Origin: an uncultured bacterium
Lineage (GTDB): Bacteria; Planctomycetota; UBA1135; GCA-002686595
Direction of reading: 5' to 3'
Assembly (NCBI GenBank): GCA_938075305.1
Contig: CALJGV010000025.1
Span: 20,735 to 84,734 of the forward strand
Length of the DNA stretch: 64,000 bases
Shown: positions 58,004 to 64,000 of the stretch, one piece after another
How positions within the stretch are numbered: position 1 is the stretch's first letter
Layout of the letters: each line of letters starts with the position of its first letter
Position numbers and translations under genes: made by a program
Notes under the pieces: generated by a model
What the model saw: the letters and a program-made list of their open reading frames with translations, nothing else
Told to the model about the DNA's origin: nothing
The model's database searches: none

Positions 58004-61000
58004 CGTCTCTGCACCACGTCGGGGAGCCCGAGGAGGGCGCTGGCGACCACGGTGGTGGCCGCGGTCTCCACGGCCACGTCGTCGGTCATGGGCTCGGGTT
58101 CGGGGGCCTCGGCGCCGGGGTGAGCTGCGCCCTCGAGAGAGAAGTTCGCGAGCCGGCGCGCCGCGTCCGGGTCCAACCGGTAGGCCTCCCGCTGGGCCGC
58201 GAGCAGGGCGGTCATGGCGTCGGCCTCCTCCGCCGTGGGGGGGCGGGAGGCGAGGGACCGCACGAGGAACGTCACCCTTCGTCGGTCGAGCTCGGCTGCC
58301 GGTGGTTCCGTGGGCGCCGGTGCGTCAGCCTCGAGGGCGAGGCGCGCGAGCGCGAGCGAGGCCTCGACGAACTGGGGGTCGTTCCAGAGCACGAGGGCCT
58401 GGAGGGGGGTGGTCGTCGCCGGGCGGTCAACCCTGCAGACCTCGCGGGCCGGCGCGTCGAACATCGTCATGGCGGGGGGCGGGGAGGTCCTCCGCCAGAA
58501 CGTGTAGAGGCTCCGCCTGCGGAGATCGTCGCCCCGGCCCGCGCGGTAGACCTTGCCGCTCTTCTCCTGCCATAGGCCCGGGGGCTGGTAGGGGCGAACG
58601 GGCGGCCCGCCCACCCGGTGAACCAGCAGCCCGGCCGCCTCGAGCGCCGCGTCGCGGATCACCTCCGCGCCCATACGGCGCGCGCTGGCGCGGCTCATGA
58701 GCTCGTTGTCCGGGTCCAGCTCGAGGCTCTCGGCGTGGTCGGAGGCCTGGCGGTAGGTGGAGGAGAGGACGATGCGCCGGAGCAGCGCGCGGGAGTCCCA
58801 GCCGGACTCGACCAGGTCCCGGCTCAGGGTGTCGAGCAGCGCCGCGTGGACCGGGGGGCGGCTCTGGCTACCGAGGTCCTCGGGGCTCGGCACGAGGCCC
58901 TGGCCCATGGCGAGGCGCCACAATCGGTCCACGTGTACCCTCGCGGTCAGGGGGTGGTCGGGGTGGGTGAGCCAGCGAGCGAGGTCGAGCCGCGACCGGA
59001 CCGGCTCTTCCAGCAGCGTGGGGAGGAAGGCCGGGGTCGCCGGGGCGACCGGTTCGCGGCGGTTTGCATAGAGCCCCCGCTCGAGCAGGTACGCCGTGCG
59101 CTGCGCCGCGGGGAACTCCGGCGCCTCGCGCATGGTCATGATCAGCCGGATACGGTCCCGATGATCGTCCAGCGCGGCGCGGGCGGCGCGCAGGGTGTTG
59201 GTGGGGTTCGGCACCTCCGGGGGCAGGTCCATCACCCGCATGGACCGCACGGCGCCGCCCTTGAAGCCGCGGTCGCGGAAGCGGCTCCCGATGGTCAGGT
59301 GCTCGATGGAGCCCCCGCGGATGGTGCGCGTCAGGTGGTCCCGGACGACCTCGAGGGCGGCGGGCTTGCCATCGATCCAGATCTCCATTCCCGCGGCCCG
59401 ACTCGAGCCGTCGTAGCGGAGCTCCACCGTGGTCCAACGATCGACCGGGGCGGCGTCGACGGTGCGGACCGCGATGGCGTCCCCCGGCCAGAAGTGGACC
59501 AGGGCGAACAGGAGGCGGCCCTCGTCCACGAGCAGCTGGTAGCCCCGGCTCCCCGAGTCGGTCCACGACTTGGTGCGGTGCAGCACCACCGCGCGGTCGA
59601 AGGGCTCCGGCGAACGCATCTCCAGCTCGATCCGGAACGGGTCGGCGCGGCGGAAGACGCCCGCGCCGGGGAAGACGATCGAGTTCTCGCCGTCGAGGGC
59701 CACCGAGCGGTCCGGACCATCCGCCGTGACGGCGGCGCCGCCGCGCAGCTGGAAGGGGGCGCCCTCCTCGCCGGCACCCTCGAAGCGGGTGGCGAGCACC
59801 TCGCGCCAGGGGATCTCCGCGCCGGAGGCGGCGTCGAGGGCCGCCGTGACCCTCTGCTCCAGCTCCGCCGTCCTGCGCGTCTGGACCTCGGTGGGGAGCT
59901 CCAGGGTCGGGGTCGGGGTGGCGTTGGTGAAGTGGGAGTAGAGGCCGGACTCGTCGATGCCGTCGAAGAGCGCGAACAGCCCGAAGTAGTCGCGCTGGCT
60001 GATCGGGTCGAACTTGTGGTCGTGGCAGCGCGCGCAGCCCACCGTGAGGCCGAGGAACGCGCCGGCCATGGTCTCCACGCGGTCGCACACGTACTCGACG
60101 CGGAACTCCTCCTCGACGCTGCCGCCCTCGTTGGTCTGGCGGTGCAGCCGGTTGAAGGCGGTCGCCAGGCGTGTCTGCTGGTCTGCGTCTGGCAGGAGGT
60201 CGCCGGCCAGCTGCTCGGTCAGGAAGCGGTCGTAGGGGAGGTTCTCGCGGAAGGCTTCGATCACCCAGTCGCGCCAGGGCCACAGGTGAGTGTCCACGTC
60301 GGACTGGTAGCCAAAGGTGTCGGCGTACCGCGCCACATCGAGCCAGTGGGCGGTCAGGTGTTCGGCGTGGGCCTCGGAGGCCAGGAGCCGCTCCACGGCC
60401 CGCTCATAGCGGTCAGGCGCTTCATCCTCGAGGTAGGCGTCGAGGTCCACGACCCGCGGGGGCAGTCCCGTCAGGTCGAGGTGGACGCGCCGCAGGAGCG
60501 TGGCCGCGTCGGCCTCGGGCGCGGGGGAGAGCCCGCGCCCCTTGAGCCGCCCGAGCACGAACCGGTCGATGTCATCCCTCGGCCAGTCGCTGTCGCCTGA
60601 GCGGGACGGAGCCTCACGCGTCGGGGGCGCGAAGGACCAGTGCTCCCCGTACTCGGCGCCCTCCTCGATCCAGCGCGTGAGGAGCGCGACCTCGTCGTCA
60701 TCGAGCGCGAGCTTGGACGAGGCCGGCGGCATGCGCCGCTCCGGGTCCTGGTGTCGGAGCCGCGCCACCAATTCGCTTTCGTCCGGTTGGCCTGGGACGA
60801 TCGCAGAGGAGCCCAGCTCATCCACCGCGGACTCCCGCTGGTCCAGTCGCAGTCCACCCGCTGGGGATTCGACCCCCGGGCCGTGGCAAGGGAAGCACCG
60901 GTCCGAGAGGAGCGGTCGGACGCCCTCGACGAAGCTGAGGGGGCGAGCTCCTTGCTGGGCACTGGCCGCGGTCATGAGCAAGGCAGCAACAACGGGGCGA

Positions 61001-61017
61001 GGGGACCAAGCGGGCAT
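58000..61017 (-). CDS. PSCyt1-DUF1549-LamG-DUF1553 secreted protein
   Basis: A 1005-residue exported protein. After a signal peptide (VVAALLMTAASAQQ) comes a PSCyt1 cytochrome-like domain with RCFPCHGPG (Cys41, Cys44, His45), then DUF1549 (WPRDDIDRFVLGRLKGRGL to GCARCHDHKFDPISQRDYF near residue 345). A LamG/concanavalin-like insert follows (about 440-640, for example FRIELEMRSPEPFDRAVVLH and DRWTTVELRYDGSS), then DUF1553 (HPLTARVHVDRLWRLAMGQGLV to PLQALVLWNDPQFVEAS). This is the full-length planctomycete layout and is the complete counterpart of the truncated gene at the window start. It overlaps the DUF1501 gene by ATGA. Confidence 0.93.
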   Translation of the reverse strand: MPAWSPRPVVAALLMTAASAQQGARPLSFVEGVRPLLSDRCFPCHGPGVESPAGGLRLDQRESAVDELGSSAIVPGQPDESELVARLRHQDPERRMPPASSKLALDDDEVALLTRWIEEGAEYGEHWSFAPPTREAPSRSGDSDWPRDDIDRFVLGRLKGRGLSPAPEADAATLLRRVHLDLTGLPPRVVDLDAYLEDEAPDRYERAVERLLASEAHAEHLTAHWLDVARYADTFGYQSDVDTHLWPWRDWVIEAFRENLPYDRFLTEQLAGDLLPDADQQTRLATAFNRLHRQTNEGGSVEEEFRVEYVCDRVETMAGAFLGLTVGCARCHDHKFDPISQRDYFGLFALFDGIDESGLYSHFTNATPTPTLELPTEVQTRRTAELEQRVTAALDAASGAEIPWREVLATRFEGAGEEGAPFQLRGGAAVTADGPDRSVALDGENSIVFPGAGVFRRADPFRIELEMRSPEPFDRAVVLHRTKSWTDSGSRGYQLLVDEGRLLFALVHFWPGDAIAVRTVDAAPVDRWTTVELRYDGSSRAAGMEIWIDGKPAALEVVRDHLTRTIRGGSIEHLTIGSRFRDRGFKGGAVRSMRVMDLPPEVPNPTNTLRAARAALDDHRDRIRLIMTMREAPEFPAAQRTAYLLERGLYANRREPVAPATPAFLPTLLEEPVRSRLDLARWLTHPDHPLTARVHVDRLWRLAMGQGLVPSPEDLGSQSRPPVHAALLDTLSRDLVESGWDSRALLRRIVLSSTYRQASDHAESLELDPDNELMSRASARRMGAEVIRDAALEAAGLLVHRVGGPPVRPYQPPGLWQEKSGKVYRAGRGDDLRRRSLYTFWRRTSPPPAMTMFDAPAREVCRVDRPATTTPLQALVLWNDPQFVEASLALARLALEADAPAPTEPPAAELDRRRVTFLVRSLASRPPTAEEADAMTALLAAQREAYRLDPDAARRLANFSLEGAAHPGAEAPEPEPMTDDVAVETAATTVVASALLGLPDVVQRR

Positions 61018-61185
61018 GACCACAATGATACGCTGCGCCGCGCAGGACGAAATGGACGCTGCGCGGTCGCCTCGTTCGCTGCAGAATCGATCTTGGAACG
61101 GCTCAAGATCTCGCTGGGGCGCCAGACGACCAAGGACCTGGAGCGGCCCCATGTGCCGGATGAACGAATGACCCATCGAAGCACC
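61018..61185. promoter_or_regulatory. Divergent promoter region PSD1 operon / sulfatase-like gene
   Basis: A 168-bp gap between divergent starts. No clear -35/-10 pair or operator was picked out. The sulfatase-like gene has a second in-frame ATG at 61168. Confidence 0.35.
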
Positions 61186-63495
61186 ATGGCCCGACCCCGC
61201 TGCATAGTGGGGCCGCGGTCCAGACCTCGGATTCTCCTGGTCCTGGCGCTCGCGGCGCTCTCGGGTTGTGGTCAAGCGCCGGAGGTGAGCCTCGAGAAGC
61301 AGAGCGCCCTGATCGAGGTCTCTGGTGTGGGGGAGTGGCCCGATACCGAGCCGGTCATTGTCGAGGATCTCGCGATCAACGCGGCGTCCGTCGCGACGTG
61401 GAACCTGACGAACGAGGAGGTGGTGTACGCCTCGGCGACCGGAGCCAGGCGGGAGGGAGCGCGGATCCCTCCTCTGAAGGCCCCGGCCGATCTGACGATC
61501 TCGCGTGCGTCGGACGCGCCCTTCGACACCATCCGCGTCGTGCTCTCAACCCCTGGATTCGTGCGCTTCCTGGGGGCCACGGGCTGGCGCGGCAAGAAAG
61601 AGCTGCGCGCGGACTTCATGGAGCGCAAGGAGGCGCTCGACCCGGAGCTCGTGGAGATGTTCCTTCCACGTCCGAGCACGGCGGGGGAGATCAGCTTCTA
61701 CATCGAGCGGCAGACGCATGAGCTCAGGATCCACGCGATCCAGCTGGTCCGCCGGCCCCAGGCGGCGAAGGTCCCCAATCCGTTCGAGCCGCCCAAATTC
61801 GTCGCCATCGGGGACCAGTCTCGACCGACGCTGGGGCTTCTCCCCGGAGTCAGCCTTGAGGGCCGGGCCATCGCTGGATCGGGGAGTCGGGTCCGGGTCC
61901 AGGCGGCGCTGGTCGAGCCTCCTTCCCCGGGGAAGGAGACCTCGGCGACGTTGACCATCCAGGCCGCTGGTGGAGCCGAGAGTTCGGCCACGATCTCGCT
62001 GGGACCCGAGTGGGTCTCCGCGGAAGTGGCGGTCCCCGACGGCTTCCAGGGACAGGAGTTCCTCGTGCGGATCGAGACCAGCGGCGAAGATGCCGTGGTC
62101 GTGAGCACGCCGGTCCACCTCGGGATCGATCGTTTGGTCGAGCGCCCAGGGACGGTGCTCCTGATCACGAGCGACACCCACCGCGCGGACTTCGTCGGCT
62201 TCTCCGATCGAAACCGCGGGACGCTGACGCCGACCCTCGATGCGATGGCGGCGCGGGGGACGGTCTTCCAGGACGCCATTTCCTCCACCACGATCACGAA
62301 CCCATCACACGCCTCGATCTTCACGGGGCTCCCGGTTCGTGATACGGGCGTCGTGGGGAACGTGGAGCTCCTCTCTGACCGTGCGGAGACGATCGCGGAG
62401 GCCTTCCAGGAGGCGGGGTACCGGACCGTGGCGGCGGTGTCCGCGCGGCACCTCACTCCGTGGCGGAGCGGACTTGGCCAGGGTTTCGAGCTGGTGGATG
62501 CCCCCTCACAGCGAATGACGCGGGATGGCGGAGACACCACCAGGATCATCAAGGAGCTCCTGGAGGGCATGGACCCTGACGAGGACGTGTTCATCTGGCT
62601 CCACCTGTTCGATGTGCACGCGCCCTACCAGCCGCGTGAGGGGTTCACGGAGAACTACTACTCCGGGGACCCGTTCTCCGAGAAGTTGGCGCAGCTCCAC
62701 CCGCGCGCGCAGGCGAAGTGGAACCGCCAGATCCGCGATGCGGAGTATCTCGTGGCGCTCTACCAGGGGGAGGTCAGCTACATGGACCAGCTGCTCGCTG
62801 ACCTCTTCGAGCAGGCCCCGCGCCTGGGCGAAGGGCTGGTCGCCTTCACCTCCGATCACGGAGAGGCTCACGGGGAGATCGGGCTCTACTGGACCCACAC
62901 GGGCCTCTATCCGAACACGCTTCGGGTGCCCCTGTTCATCATGGGTCCTGGGGTCCCGGCAGGGCTCTCGGTCACCAGCCCGGTCCACAACTCGGCGATC
63001 GCGCGGACCCTGCACGGCCTCGCACTCGAGGACAACCAGGGGGAGGGGCCGTTCAGCGGGCGATCCCTCCTGGACGAGGACATCCTTTCCAACGCGGCCG
63101 ATGAGCCCCGCTACGTCCTCGGGGCCAATGCGCTCAGCGCCGGGGTCTTCGCGGGGGACTGGTACCTCCTGATGCACCTTCGACGGAAGGGCTGGGGGAA
63201 CCCCCCTGGGCAGCCGGAGCACTCGATGGAGCTCTACAACCTGTCCGAGGACCCCGACGCCGTCGTGAACGTGGGGACCGAGCACCCGGAGGTGATCTCC
63301 AAGCTTCGCCGGGGGCTCGTTCGATGGTTGACCAGCGCGGACCCCTCGGCCTCACTCGCTGGAGGGGCACCGACGGGCGCCGCGGCGACGGCAGACGTCG
63401 CCGCGCTGGGATACGCGACGAGCGAGGCGAGCACCATCGGCGGGAGCCTCTTCGACCCCGACTGCGAGTGCCCGCGCTGCGCGCCCTTCCGCTAA
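61186..63495 (+). CDS. Sulfatase-superfamily lipoprotein with Thr at the formylglycine position
   Basis: A 769-residue lipoprotein. The lipobox is ALSGC with Cys28. Residues about 30-300 form an N-terminal beta-rich extension of unknown role. The sulfatase/alkaline-phosphatase-fold domain follows from about 318 with LITSDTHRADFVGFSDR. At the active site the text is TNPSHASIFTG, with Thr371 where sulfatases have the Cys or Ser that becomes formylglycine and His375 where they have Arg. The distal metal site SDHGEAHGE is intact. It could be a phosphotransferase- or phosphatase-type member rather than a sulfatase. The ATG at 61168 is an alternative start. Confidence 0.85.
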   Translation: MARPRCIVGPRSRPRILLVLALAALSGCGQAPEVSLEKQSALIEVSGVGEWPDTEPVIVEDLAINAASVATWNLTNEEVVYASATGARREGARIPPLKAPADLTISRASDAPFDTIRVVLSTPGFVRFLGATGWRGKKELRADFMERKEALDPELVEMFLPRPSTAGEISFYIERQTHELRIHAIQLVRRPQAAKVPNPFEPPKFVAIGDQSRPTLGLLPGVSLEGRAIAGSGSRVRVQAALVEPPSPGKETSATLTIQAAGGAESSATISLGPEWVSAEVAVPDGFQGQEFLVRIETSGEDAVVVSTPVHLGIDRLVERPGTVLLITSDTHRADFVGFSDRNRGTLTPTLDAMAARGTVFQDAISSTTITNPSHASIFTGLPVRDTGVVGNVELLSDRAETIAEAFQEAGYRTVAAVSARHLTPWRSGLGQGFELVDAPSQRMTRDGGDTTRIIKELLEGMDPDEDVFIWLHLFDVHAPYQPREGFTENYYSGDPFSEKLAQLHPRAQAKWNRQIRDAEYLVALYQGEVSYMDQLLADLFEQAPRLGEGLVAFTSDHGEAHGEIGLYWTHTGLYPNTLRVPLFIMGPGVPAGLSVTSPVHNSAIARTLHGLALEDNQGEGPFSGRSLLDEDILSNAADEPRYVLGANALSAGVFAGDWYLLMHLRRKGWGNPPGQPEHSMELYNLSEDPDAVVNVGTEHPEVISKLRRGLVRWLTSADPSASLAGGAPTGAAATADVAALGYATSEASTIGGSLFDPDCECPRCAPFR

Positions 63496-63502
63496 CCGCG
63501 GC

Positions 63503-63976
63503 TCACTCTTCGCAGGCGGTGCCGGGCTCCACCTTCACGGGCCCGGTGAACGTCCACTCGATGCCGTCGTCCCCGCGGGTCGCGGTCAGCGTCGCGCCCT
63601 CGCCGGTGACGGTCACCTGGGCGGCGTGCTTGCGAAGGGACTGAGCAGCGCCCTTCGGCCCGCCCTCGGCCAGGAGGAGGTGCGTGTCCTTCGGTCGGAA
63701 GAAGACGACGTGGACGGGGGTTCCGATCGGGAGGGGGAAGGTGGCCCCCTTCTCCTTCGCCTTGATCATCCCCATGTACTTCTTGTTCCCGATGTCGCCG
63801 TAGCTCGGGCATCCGTCTGCCGCGTCGTAGAACTTGAACGCGCTGTTGCGCTCGCTGGCACCGACCATGACGAGGACGTCCTCGGTCGTATCGCTGGCGC
63901 CGTATCCACGGCGCGGGCCGTTGCAGGAGGCGGTGAGGAGGACAAGGAGCGTGAGGGCGGGTAGAAGCAGTCTCAT
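63503..63976 (-). CDS. Small lipoprotein of unknown function
   Basis: A 157-residue protein with a lipoprotein signal peptide (MRLLLPALTLLVLLTASC, lipobox LTASC). The mature part is beta-rich with Gly and Lys clusters and no family I recognise. Two further cysteines (in DGCPSYGD and at the C-terminal GTACEE) could form a disulfide. It is convergent with the sulfatase-like gene, the stops being 7 bp apart. Confidence 0.7.
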   Translation of the reverse strand: MRLLLPALTLLVLLTASCNGPRRGYGASDTTEDVLVMVGASERNSAFKFYDAADGCPSYGDIGNKKYMGMIKAKEKGATFPLPIGTPVHVVFFRPKDTHLLLAEGGPKGAAQSLRKHAAQVTVTGEGATLTATRGDDGIEWTFTGPVKVEPGTACEE

Positions 63977-64000
63977 GGCCTTCGGGTGTTGGAGAGCGAC

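Overview
The window looks like the replication-origin-proximal part of a high-GC chromosome (roughly 70% G+C by eye) from a member of the Planctomycetota. The main evidence is two loci of planctomycete-typical secreted families: DUF1549/DUF1553 (PSD1) proteins, one with a PSCyt1 cytochrome-like head, each paired with a DUF1501 protein. Secreted proteins that share an unnamed C-terminal domain, a DUF502 protein and a full bacillithiol pathway fit this assignment. A finer placement cannot be made from sequence reading alone. No rRNA, tRNA, CRISPR array, insertion sequence or prophage was recognised.

Layout. 0-6 kb: a PSD1/DUF1501 pair (+), then a TAT-type Gfo/Idh/MocA oxidoreductase and an alpha-L-fucosidase (-), which suggests use of sulfated or fucosylated glycans. 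6-13 kb: a GT39-like membrane glycosyltransferase with a small partner, a DUF2459 protein, two zinc-peptidase-like proteins, scpA, thioredoxin and fmt. 13-18.5 kb: a secreted PPC-like protein, an MFS transporter (-), then rsmB, a small membrane protein and a short-chain dehydrogenase (+). 18.5-30 kb (mainly -): an orphan MshEN-like protein, gyrB, a DUF721/DciA-like gene, dnaN, a 717-bp dnaN-dnaA intergenic region that is the best oriC candidate, dnaA with a good sigma70-type promoter, a cysteine desulfurase, bshA and parA. 30-35.5 kb: a Bax inhibitor-1 family protein, then a chain of genes overlapping by ATGA (DUF502, pyrF, bshC, bshB1). 35.5-46.2 kb: a large secreted repeat protein, hemW, an ankyrin protein, a sigma70-family factor divergent from an HPr-fusion protein, a metallophosphoesterase, a membrane protein and parB. 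46.2-46.8 kb: three identical 16-bp parS palindromes. 47-56.5 kb: a membrane-anchored cyclophilin, several secreted proteins of unknown role, a DUF374 acyltransferase, a DUF72 protein and a hydrolase. 56.6-64 kb: a second DUF1501/PSD1 operon, divergent from a sulfatase-superfamily lipoprotein, and a small lipoprotein.

How the genes fit together. dnaA, dnaN, the DciA-like gene and gyrB form a replication-initiation block. parA and parB are separated by about 16 kb, and parS lies just beyond parB. bshA, bshB1 and bshC account for the three known steps of bacillithiol synthesis, and a cysteine desulfurase lies 6 bp after bshA. Items that stand out as possibly new are the HPr fusion, the shared C-terminal domain of the secreted proteins, the DUF3352-like/GspG-like fusion, a ParA with a 147-residue acidic/proline-rich tail, and a sulfatase-fold lipoprotein with Thr in place of the formylglycine Cys/Ser. 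No wholly unprecedented multi-gene system was identified.
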